Position numbers and translations under genes: made by a program
NCBI GenBank assembly: GCA_964415525.1
Contig: CAYQAS010000001.1
Location: 15,768-79,767 of the forward strand
Length of the DNA stretch: 64,000 bases
Source of the DNA: CAZPUI01 sp964415525
GTDB lineage: Bacteria > Acidobacteriota > Holophagae > Holophagales > Holophagaceae
Direction of reading: 5' to 3'
Shown here: positions 7,748-14,756 of the stretch, one piece after another
How the letters are laid out: the number at the start of each line of letters is the position of its first letter
How positions within the stretch are numbered: position 1 is the first letter of the stretch
Notes under the pieces: generated by a model
The model's input: only the letters and a program-made list of their open reading frames with translations
Databases searched by the model: none
What the model was told of the DNA's origin: nothing

Positions 7748-9133
7748 ATGGCCCGTCCCCTCGCCCTGCTCCTGCTCGCGGGCACCCTGCTTCAGGCCCA
7801 GTCCGATCCCCGCCTGGCGCGGGCGAGCCGCTCGGAGCAGGACGGCTGGATCCAGGTGCGCCTGGAAGGCTCTCCCACGGAGATCGGCTACCAGCACGGC
7901 CACCTGCTGGCGCCAGAAATCGATGATGCTTTCAAGGCGCTCACGGGCCTGACCCGGGTGCAGACGGGCAAGGATTGGGCCGCCCTCCGCGGCCTGGCCC
8001 AGCGGTTCTTCCTCCCCAAGCTCGGAGAGGAATACCGCATGGAGCTGGAAGGCCTCGCGGTGGGACTCCGGGCGCGGGGCTACCGCTACGACCTGGTGGA
8101 CCTGCTCGTGCTGAACGGCTGGATAGAACTGGCCTGGTACTACCTGCCCCTCCAGGCGGAAAAGACGAAGCCCGGCACGGGGCTGAACAAGGCCCCGGGC
8201 AACTGCAGCGCCTTCATCGCCACCGGCAGCTTCACCAAGGACGGCGGCATCGTCATGGCCCACAACGCCTGGGTGGACTACGCCATCGGCACCCGCTGGC
8301 GCATCGCTTTCGACATCCGCCCCGCCAAGGGCCAGCGCCTCGTGATGGACGGCTTCCCGGGCTCCATCCAGAGCGGGGACGACTTCGCGATGAACGGCTC
8401 CGGCATCCTCATCACCGAAACGACCATCACCGGGTTCAAGGGGTTCAAGGAGGACGGCGTGCCGGAATTCATCCGGGCGCGCCGCGCGGCCCAGTACGCC
8501 ACCTCCATCGACAGCTTCGCCGCGCTCATGGGCGAGGACAGCAACGGCGCCTACGCCAACACCTGGCTCGTGGGCGACCTCAAGACCGGCGAGATCGCCA
8601 AGCTGGATCTGGGGCTCAAGCACCAGAAGCTCTGGCGCACCCGGGATGGCGCCTACGTCGGCTCGAACTTCGGCACCGACGCCGCGCTGCTCAAGGAGGA
8701 AACCACCTTCGACACCGTGAACCCGAAGTCCTCCCCCAACGCGCGCAAGGCCCGCTGGGAGCAGGTCATGGCGGAGGTGAAGGGCAGGATCGACGCGCCG
8801 ATGGCCATGAAGCTGATGGCAGACCACTTGGATGCGACCCAGGGCAAGGAGGACGGCGGCAGCCGCTGCCTGTGCGGACACCTGGACCGGGATGCCACCG
8901 CGGCCTCGGAGTGGGACCTGCCCGCCTTCGCCCCCTTCGGAGCCATCAACGGCAAGGTGACCACCGCCGCCCTGGCCCGGAACTTCGCCTTCTGGGGACG
9001 CGCCGGCCACCCCTGCGGCATGGCCTTCAACGCCGCCTCCTACCTCGAAGCCCACCCGGAATTCCGCTGGCAGGCCGCCTTCCTGCAGGACGCCCCCAGC
9101 CGCCCCTGGTCCCTGCTTCGATTCGGGAAATAG
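7748..9133 (+). CDS. secreted N-terminal-nucleophile hydrolase, C45 / phospholipase-B-like
   Basis: A 461-residue exported protein with a signal peptide (cleavage near Leu-Gln-Ala-Gln, residue 18). The candidate catalytic Cys at about 153 lies in 'GNCSAFIATGSFTKDG', followed by 'MAHNAWVDY' and 'DGFPGSIQSGDDFAMNGSGI', a segment shared with phospholipase-B/LAMA-like and C45 acyltransferase families. Those Ntn hydrolases mature by self-cleavage before the Cys and act on amide or acyl bonds, so this is probably an amidase/acyl hydrolase of lipids or acylated amino compounds. 'GYQHGHLL' near residue 48 is the usual family opening. The start has a GGAGG site at a suitable distance. The exact substrate cannot be inferred. 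Confidence 0.8.
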   Translation: MARPLALLLLAGTLLQAQSDPRLARASRSEQDGWIQVRLEGSPTEIGYQHGHLLAPEIDDAFKALTGLTRVQTGKDWAALRGLAQRFFLPKLGEEYRMELEGLAVGLRARGYRYDLVDLLVLNGWIELAWYYLPLQAEKTKPGTGLNKAPGNCSAFIATGSFTKDGGIVMAHNAWVDYAIGTRWRIAFDIRPAKGQRLVMDGFPGSIQSGDDFAMNGSGILITETTITGFKGFKEDGVPEFIRARRAAQYATSIDSFAALMGEDSNGAYANTWLVGDLKTGEIAKLDLGLKHQKLWRTRDGAYVGSNFGTDAALLKEETTFDTVNPKSSPNARKARWEQVMAEVKGRIDAPMAMKLMADHLDATQGKEDGGSRCLCGHLDRDATAASEWDLPAFAPFGAINGKVTTAALARNFAFWGRAGHPCGMAFNAASYLEAHPEFRWQAAFLQDAPSRPWSLLRFGK

Positions 9134-9307
9134 ACGCGACGCACCACGGGCTACAGCAAGGTCCTGTTCGAGCAGGTCTTCGATTGCGAAGTCGAGGTGG
9201 AGTTGCTCGAGGCCATCATGGTCGGGGGACGCCCGATGCCTGATGCGCATCGCGCCGAAGGCCGCCGTGTGGCCGGAGTAGGAAGGCTCCGGGGCATCAT
9301 GGAAGCC
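9134..9307 (+). other. in-frame, coding-like linker before the AraC gene, possible relict
   Basis: After the TAG of the C45 gene, the same reading frame stays open straight into the AraC-type gene. It encodes about 57 residues with good codon character, including an acidic run (VFDCEVEVELLEAI), but has no convincing start of its own. Comparison with the paralog at 10440 puts the AraC start at 9308. The stretch may be a decayed coding segment or a leader; I cannot name it. Confidence 0.3.
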
Positions 9308-10231
9308 ATGCCCGTTCCCGGTTCTGAAGCCACCCGACTTGAGTACGCTGCCCGTATCAACCGCGTGATGGACCACGTGCAGGCCCACCTGGATGAGCCG
9401 CTGGATCTGGGAAAGCTGGCCCACATCGCCTGCTTCTCGCCCTTCCACTTCCACCGGATCTTCCAGGCCTGGACGGGGGAGACGCTGCAGGATTTCGTCC
9501 ACCGGCTGCGGCTGGAGCGGGCCGCCCAGCGCCTCGTCTTCGACCGGAAGGCCTCCATCACGGACATCGCCCTGGACTGCGGCTTTTCCGGTTCGAGTCC
9601 CTTTGCCCGGGCCTTCAAGCGGGCCTATGGCGTGACCGCCAGCGCGTGGCGGGATCGCAAGAATGGGCAAGAGGGCACCGCGCCCCTGCCGGAACCCTGG
9701 AGGACGCGCCCCGTGGGCGCTTTTCCGGAGAATCCGATGCCCCGCTTCCCCCTCGACGTCCAGGTGCGAGTCCTGCCGCCCCTCCCCCTCGCCTACCTCC
9801 GCCACATCGGCCCATTCATGGGCGACGTGGCCCTCTTCCGCCGCCTCTTCACCCAGCTCATCGGCTGGGCGGACGGCCAAGGTCTGATGACGCCGGAGAC
9901 TCAGGTCCTGAGCCTCTTCCATGACAATCCAAACCTCACGCCGAAGGCCATGCACCGCCTGGAAGTGGCCCTCTCGGTCCCGCCAAGCACGAAGGGCGAA
10001 GGTCCGGTGGGCATCCAGACGCTCGAAGGCGGGCGCTACGCCACCGCCACGGCCCGCGTGACGGCCCAGGAGATTCCCGCCGCGTGGAACACCCTGGTGG
10101 GCGACTGGCTGCCCGGCAGCGGCTTCCAGCCGGACCACCGCCCGGCGCTCGAGTTCTACCGGAACCACCCGGACCAGGATCCCGAGGGGAAATACCTCCT
10201 GGAAATCGCCCTGCCCGTGCGGAAGCTGTAA
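9308..10231 (+). CDS. AraC-family regulator with C-terminal GyrI-like effector domain
   Basis: A 307-residue regulator. N-terminal AraC/XylS double helix-turn-helix, about residues 8-115: 'LDLGKLAHIACFSPFHFHRIFQAWTGE' for the first HTH and 'SITDIALDCGFSGSSPFARAFKRAYG' for the second. A GyrI/Rob-like domain follows from about residue 145 (VRVLPPLPLAYLRHIGPF .. EGGRYATATARV), the class that binds small amphipathic molecules, as in Rob and SbmC. Both domains are strongly alike to the gene at 10440, so this is a tandem duplication. The ATG at 9308 is chosen because it aligns with the only usable ATG of the paralog. Targets and ligand are unknown; the adjacent hydrolase or the paralog itself are possible targets. 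Confidence 0.88.
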   Translation: MPVPGSEATRLEYAARINRVMDHVQAHLDEPLDLGKLAHIACFSPFHFHRIFQAWTGETLQDFVHRLRLERAAQRLVFDRKASITDIALDCGFSGSSPFARAFKRAYGVTASAWRDRKNGQEGTAPLPEPWRTRPVGAFPENPMPRFPLDVQVRVLPPLPLAYLRHIGPFMGDVALFRRLFTQLIGWADGQGLMTPETQVLSLFHDNPNLTPKAMHRLEVALSVPPSTKGEGPVGIQTLEGGRYATATARVTAQEIPAAWNTLVGDWLPGSGFQPDHRPALEFYRNHPDQDPEGKYLLEIALPVRKL

Positions 10232-10251
10232 CCGGCGGGCCCAGGCAGAAG

Positions 10252-10416
10252 ATGGAAACCGCGAATGGGCGCAAATGGGCGCGAATGAGAAGAGGGGCGC
10301 GCCATTCCCTTTCCAACGGATTCACAGCAGACGGCTGAGCCGGGTCGACAACGGACTTCACTTTTCATTCGCGGACGTGCGAAGCGCGTACTCGCGCCCA
10401 TTCGCGGTTCCAGCCT
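10252..10416. repeat. long imperfect inverted repeat between the two AraC paralogs
   Basis: The left arm (10252-10293) is made of repeated words of the type CGCGAATGGGCGCAAATGGGCG; the right arm (10361-10416) is its imperfect complement. The longest perfect pairing is 14 bp, CCGCGAATGGGCGC (10259-10272) with 10394-10407; an 11-of-12 pairing joins 10281-10292 with 10361-10372. The loop is about 70 bases. The whole element fills the intergenic gap. Its arms resemble the inverted repeat at 18560-18808 in style (CGCGAA words). Confidence 0.7.
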
Positions 10417-10439
10417 TTTCTTCCAGGCATCATGGATCC

Positions 10440-11387
10440 ATGCCCCTCGACGTCTCCGAAGCCACCCGCCGCGAGTACGCCGCCCGGTTGAACCGGGTGG
10501 TGGACCACATCCAGGACCATCTGGCGGATCCGCTGGATCTGGAAGCCCTCGCCCGCATCGCCTGTTTCTCGCCCTTCCACTTCCACCGGCTGTTCCGGGC
10601 GTGGACCGGAGAGACCCTGCAGGCCTTCATCTCGCGGTTGCGGCTGGAGAAGGCGGCCCATCAGCTGCGCTACAGCCCCTTTAAACCCATCACGGAGATC
10701 GCCTTGGACTGCGGGTTTGGCAGCTCCAGCGCCTTCGCCCGGGCCTTCCGCGAACACCACGGCATGCCGGCCTCCGCATGGCGGAAGCGCAAGCTGGGTC
10801 AAGTCGTGCGCAAGGCGGGGAAAGAGATCCATGCCTCCGTAGCGGGATGCTCAGTGCTGCCGGGCTGGAGTGCCGCGGCATTGGAGATTCCCATGACCAC
10901 CTTCCCCCTCACGGTGCAGGTCCAGGACCTGCCCGCCCACCCCATCGCCTACGTCCGGAACGTGGGCCCCTACAAGGGCAACCCTGCCCTCTTCGAGCGC
11001 CTCTACGGCGTGCTCTGCGGCTGGGCCGGGCCGCGCGGCCTGATCCAGCCCGGCACGTGCTTCATGAACCTCTATCACGACAATCCGGATATCACGCCGG
11101 AGGCGAAGCAGCGCATCGAGGTGGCCCTGTCGGTGCCCGAAGGCACGCAGCCCGCGGGCGAGATCGGCGTGAAGGTGCTGGAGGGCGGTCGCTACGCCAT
11201 GGCCCGCATCGATATCCTGCCCCACCAGTACGAGGAGGCCTGGCAGAGCCTCGTCGCAGGCTGGCTGCCCGGCAGCGGCTACCAGTTCGACGACCGGCCC
11301 GCCCTCGAGATCTACCGCAATGACCCCGCCACAGATCCCAACGGTCGCCACATCCTCGACCTCTGCCTGCCGGTACGCCCTTTGTAG
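10440..11387 (+). CDS. AraC-family regulator with C-terminal GyrI-like effector domain (paralog)
   Basis: A 315-residue protein with the same two-domain plan as the gene at 9308: AraC HTH pair ('LALEALARIACFSPFHFHRLFRAWTGE'-type first helix set, 'PITEIALDCGFGSSSAFARAFREHHG') and a GyrI-like ligand domain ('VQDLPAHPIAYVRNVGPYKG', 'KVLEGGRYAMARIDI'). A slightly longer linker separates the domains. The ATG at 10440 is the first in frame before the homologous region; earlier in-frame codons fall inside the inverted repeat and are rejected. It probably arose by local duplication with insertion of the repeat between the copies. It may be autoregulated or cross-regulated with its twin. Confidence 0.88.
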   Translation: MPLDVSEATRREYAARLNRVVDHIQDHLADPLDLEALARIACFSPFHFHRLFRAWTGETLQAFISRLRLEKAAHQLRYSPFKPITEIALDCGFGSSSAFARAFREHHGMPASAWRKRKLGQVVRKAGKEIHASVAGCSVLPGWSAAALEIPMTTFPLTVQVQDLPAHPIAYVRNVGPYKGNPALFERLYGVLCGWAGPRGLIQPGTCFMNLYHDNPDITPEAKQRIEVALSVPEGTQPAGEIGVKVLEGGRYAMARIDILPHQYEEAWQSLVAGWLPGSGYQFDDRPALEIYRNDPATDPNGRHILDLCLPVRPL

Positions 11388-11471
11388 CCCAGGCGCCGCC
11401 CTTCGTCGCCCCACCGGCCCCGTCCGGGATCTTCCGTGGATCCCGTGCGGGGCCGGACCCATCCTGGGGGC

Positions 11472-12464
11472 ATGCGCGAACGGAACGAGATCCTCCAACG
11501 CCCCCTTCGTTGGCTACTCAAGGCCCTCGGTTCCGGCGTCCTGCTCAGCGCCCCAGTGGCCTTCGGCATCTACGGCGCCTCGCTGCCCAGGATCCTCGTG
11601 TTCGTGACCATCGCTTCCATCTTCAGCCTGGTCATGTGGGCCGGCGGGGCCTTGATCGGCCCATGGATCTTCAAGGCCCAGCCGCACCTCAGCCCCGTGG
11701 GCTACGCCTTCCGGGCCCATGGGCTGTGGCTGCTGGCCTACGTGGGCCTCCTGGCGGTTTCGGTGTTCCTGATCCGCATCCTCCTGGGCCTCAACCTCGC
11801 CCGGAACCTGCAGGATCTCGCCTTCACCGCCATGATCGGCTACCTCATCAGCAGCGTCATCCTGGGCTTCAAACTCACCGAAACCGTGGCCCGGACGAGC
11901 CGAGAGCTGGAAGCAGCCCACGCCCGCGCCACGCTCCTCGCCCTGCGGGCCCAGCTCAGTCCCCACACCCTCTTCAACGGCCTGAACACCGTGGCTGCCC
12001 TGATCCCGGTGGATCCCGCCCAGGCCGAGGCCGTGGTGGAGGGCCTCTCCCGACTGCTTCGACGCATCCTGAACGCCCTGGAGCGGGAGGTCTGGACGCT
12101 CCAGGAGGAATTCGACCTGCTGAAGGACCTGCTGGAACTGGAGCAGGCCCGCTTCGGCGAACGGCTGCAAGTGACCCTGACCCTCGGTCCCGAGGACCAG
12201 GACCGCCCCGTGCCACCGCTGCTGCTGCTGCCTCTCGTGGAGAACAGCCTCAAGCACGGCTTCCGTCCCAAGATCGGCACCTGCCGCCTGAGCGTGACCG
12301 TGGACGGCCCGCGCATCACGGTCACAGACGATGGGGTGGGCCGCACGCCGGAGGCCCCGGAAGGCGTGGGCTTGCGCACGGTGCGCCAGCGCCTGGAGGC
12401 CCACGGGGGCACCCTGCGCTGGCGGGAGGTGCCCACAGGCGCCCAAGTGGAGGTGATGTGGTGA
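11472..12464 (+). CDS. LytS-type sensor histidine kinase (HisKA_7TM-lacking, PF06580 class)
   Basis: A 330-residue membrane kinase. Four hydrophobic segments lie within residues 20-135; a helix then leads to the His-kinase motif 'ALRAQLSPHTLFNGLN', with acceptor His near 165. In this class Phe is more usual than Thr after the His (PHFLFN), so the Thr is a minor oddity. The ATPase domain has 'LLLLPLVENSLKHGF' and 'VTDDGVGR' boxes. It overlaps the next gene by 4 bases (GTGA), so it is co-translated with a LytTR response regulator. Such pairs usually control cell-wall or envelope, peptide or metabolite responses; the signal is unknown. Confidence 0.92.
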   Translation: MRERNEILQRPLRWLLKALGSGVLLSAPVAFGIYGASLPRILVFVTIASIFSLVMWAGGALIGPWIFKAQPHLSPVGYAFRAHGLWLLAYVGLLAVSVFLIRILLGLNLARNLQDLAFTAMIGYLISSVILGFKLTETVARTSRELEAAHARATLLALRAQLSPHTLFNGLNTVAALIPVDPAQAEAVVEGLSRLLRRILNALEREVWTLQEEFDLLKDLLELEQARFGERLQVTLTLGPEDQDRPVPPLLLLPLVENSLKHGFRPKIGTCRLSVTVDGPRITVTDDGVGRTPEAPEGVGLRTVRQRLEAHGGTLRWREVPTGAQVEVMW

Positions 12465-13216
12465 GCCCCCTGCGCTTTGCCCTGATCGAGGACGAACCCC
12501 CGGCGGCCCAGCGGCTGCGACGCATGGTGACGGAGCTGCGGCCCGACGCCGTCTGCCTCGCGGAGGCGCGGGATGGCGAGGCGGGCCTGCACCTGCTGGC
12601 CATGACCCAGGCGGACGTCCTCTTCCTCGACATCGAGTTCCCGCCGCAGGGCGCCTTCGGGCTGCTGGCCAAGGCGAAGGCAGAGGGACTGTCGCTTCCG
12701 CCCATCGTCTTCGTCACCGCCTTCGACCGGCATGCGGTGGACGCCTTTCGTTGGAGCGCCGTGGACTACCTGCTGAAGCCGCTCGAGCGCGAACGCCTCG
12801 CCGAAAGCCTGGAGCGCATCGAGGCCCGCAGCGCTTCGGCGCCGGACCTGGAGCCTCTGCTGGAGGCTCTCCAGGCGGTCAAACGAGACACGCTGCCGGA
12901 GCGTTTCACCCTGCTCTGGAAGGGCCGCCTGAAGGTCTTCTCGTGGCGGGAGGTCAGCCACCTCAGCACGGAGAACCGCCTGCTCTTCGTCCATACGCCG
13001 GAGGGCCGCTTCCCCTTGGACCGCACGCTGGATGAGCTGGAGAAGGCCCTCGCCCCGGCCTTCTTCCGCTGCCACCGCGGCGCCATGGTGGCCCTCGACC
13101 GGGTGCGCGAACTCATCCCAGACACGGGCGGCACGGGCGAAGTGCGCCTCGAAAACGGCGACCGCGTGAGCGTCAGTCGGGACCGCCTGCCGGAACTGCG
13201 CAAGCGCCTGGGCTAG
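12461..13216 (+). CDS. LytTR-family response regulator
   Basis: A 251-residue regulator starting with GTG inside the stop of the kinase gene (GTGA overlap); the kinase gene ends with GGAGGTGATG just before, a good ribosome-binding site. The receiver domain spans about 1-120, with acidic pair Glu-Asp-Glu at 10-12, phospho-Asp near 57 (VLFLDIEFP) and Lys near 106 (VDYLLKPLE). The C-terminal LytTR DNA-binding domain covers about 150-251 ('FTLLWKGRLKVFSWREV', 'FFRCHRGAMVALDRVREL', ending in 'VSVSRDRLPELRKRLG'). It is the cognate partner of the upstream kinase. Its TAG stop is part of a CTAG that also stops the convergent gene on the other strand. Confidence 0.94.
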   Translation: MSPLRFALIEDEPPAAQRLRRMVTELRPDAVCLAEARDGEAGLHLLAMTQADVLFLDIEFPPQGAFGLLAKAKAEGLSLPPIVFVTAFDRHAVDAFRWSAVDYLLKPLERERLAESLERIEARSASAPDLEPLLEALQAVKRDTLPERFTLLWKGRLKVFSWREVSHLSTENRLLFVHTPEGRFPLDRTLDELEKALAPAFFRCHRGAMVALDRVRELIPDTGGTGEVRLENGDRVSVSRDRLPELRKRLG

Positions 13217-14745
13217 CGCCTGGGCAGGTCGACGGTGTTGACGACCGCCGTGGCTTCGGCGGTCTGAGCCTTGGCCTTTTCCACCCGGAGACCCCGGAAG
13301 CGGGCGGTCAGGTCTCGCATGCTCGGTTCCAGCCGGGTGAAGGGGCCTTCCTGGGGCGTGGCCGCCGGGGCCAGCTCGAACGGCTCGGTACTGGCGAAGA
13401 CCTTGACGATCTCGCTGCCGAAGGGCTCCGTGACCCGAAGTTCGAAGGCGTCTCCCGGCCCCGGAATGCGCAAGGCGACACCCGCGCGCAGCCGGGCCTC
13501 CGGGCGGTAGCGGTTGGGGAGCACCTGGATCCGCGTGCCATCCACCTGCTGATAGACGACCCGCACGTAGCAGTCCCGATCAGCCTTCAGGAACAGGTAG
13601 AGCGGTTCGTCCTTTCGGTAGATGCCGCCGTCCCCCCGGTCGAGCTGCACGTTCAGGCGCAGGCCGGTGGGCGCCACGTCCGTGTTCAGAATGGCGAGGC
13701 TCTGGGCGGCCTCGACGTGGTTTTCCGGCAGCAGCCGAAGGCCCGCCTGATCGATCCAGGCCCGGTCCAGGCGCACCTGGCTGGAGGCCAGCTCCTCGCC
13801 CGTCAAGGCTGTGAGCTTGAGGAGCAGGGAGACCTCCTTTCCCATCTCCAGATAGCTGCCGTGGACCAGCGCCTGGGCCAGTGGCCCCCCCTCCTGGCGG
13901 GCGGCCAGGGCGCGATCGAGGATGCGGATGTCGTCGAACTTGGCCATGCGCTCCGTCAGGCGCTGCTCGAGGTAGGCCCCGAAGGTGCTGGAGAAGCGGG
14001 TCTGACCGTAGACGATGCGGTCCACCATGGCGCGCAGCCCGCCCGGCAGGTCCGCACTGAGCGCATAGATGGCCCCATCCAGCCGCCCGTCCAGCCCCGG
14101 TCGGGCACCCAGGAGCGCCTTCGCCGCCGCATCCACCTCGCCAAAGGTGGGCAGGTCCGCCAACCCCGGCGCCCCACCCAGCACCCGCAGGAGGCTAACG
14201 CCCTGGGCATGGCGCTTCAGCAGGTTCCGCACCCGCAGCAGCCCCTCCAGATCCTTGGCGCCCCGGGCGCGTGGGAACACGTCACGGGCCTCCAGGGCCT
14301 GGGCCTTCAGACGCGCGTCCAGCAGCCCCGCCGCCCGGGTCCGATCCAGGACCGCCAGGGCATGGACCTCGCCCGACCGCGGATCCGTCCAGGTCTCCAA
14401 TCGATCCAGGCCTTCCAGGTCGAGATCCGCCTGGGTCTCCACCAGGTTCTGGACGACCTTCCGGCCCTCGTTCACCTGAGCGCTCTGGAGCAGCGTCGTC
14501 TGGCTGGTGAAGGAGGCCCGCACCCGCACCCGCAGCACCGACGCCAACTCCTGGCGGGCGGCATTCCGAGCCTCCATCAGCCGTTCCGCCTCGGTGCCCT
14601 TGGGCCCCGAGAGCCCCACCGCCGTCAGGTAAGCCTGAGGGGGGAAGAGGCGGGCCAGTGCCCCCTCATCCCGCACCCAGGGCGGCGGGCCCGCCGCCAA
14701 CAAGGTCGCGCAGGCAAGCAGAGGCGGAAAGGGAAGGGCGTGCAT
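13213..14745 (-). CDS. secreted DUF4384-type protein with LPP20-like N-terminal part
   Basis: A 510-residue exported protein with a signal peptide in residues 1-19. The N-terminal third ('AYLTAVGLSGPKGTEAERLMEARNAARQELASVLRVRV') resembles LPP20/flagellar-assembly-lipoprotein-like regions. The C-terminal part carries the DUF4384-like core 'DRCYVRVVYQQVDGT'-type strand (here DRDCYVRVVYQQVDG) followed by 'QVLPNRY' and 'FGSEIVKVFASTEPF'. DUF4384 modules are often found beside caspase-like peptidases, as here: this gene starts 11 bases after the caspase-Sel1 gene. The ATG at 14745 is chosen because it begins the signal peptide. It probably acts in the periplasm or at the surface with its neighbour; the molecular role is unknown. 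Confidence 0.75.
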   Translation of the reverse strand: MHALPFPPLLACATLLAAGPPPWVRDEGALARLFPPQAYLTAVGLSGPKGTEAERLMEARNAARQELASVLRVRVRASFTSQTTLLQSAQVNEGRKVVQNLVETQADLDLEGLDRLETWTDPRSGEVHALAVLDRTRAAGLLDARLKAQALEARDVFPRARGAKDLEGLLRVRNLLKRHAQGVSLLRVLGGAPGLADLPTFGEVDAAAKALLGARPGLDGRLDGAIYALSADLPGGLRAMVDRIVYGQTRFSSTFGAYLEQRLTERMAKFDDIRILDRALAARQEGGPLAQALVHGSYLEMGKEVSLLLKLTALTGEELASSQVRLDRAWIDQAGLRLLPENHVEAAQSLAILNTDVAPTGLRLNVQLDRGDGGIYRKDEPLYLFLKADRDCYVRVVYQQVDGTRIQVLPNRYRPEARLRAGVALRIPGPGDAFELRVTEPFGSEIVKVFASTEPFELAPAATPQEGPFTRLEPSMRDLTARFRGLRVEKAKAQTAEATAVVNTVDLPRR

Positions 14746-14756
14746 GGGACCCCCGT

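Noticed and set aside
7652..10168. An 838-codon - strand open frame opposite the C45 hydrolase and first AraC gene
   Set aside because: It spans two genes with clear motifs on the + strand and has no plausible domain itself.
11510..12460. Upstream in-frame extension of the LytTR regulator
   Set aside because: It is the third frame of the LytS kinase gene; the regulator proper begins at the GTG at 12461 with a good ribosome-binding site.
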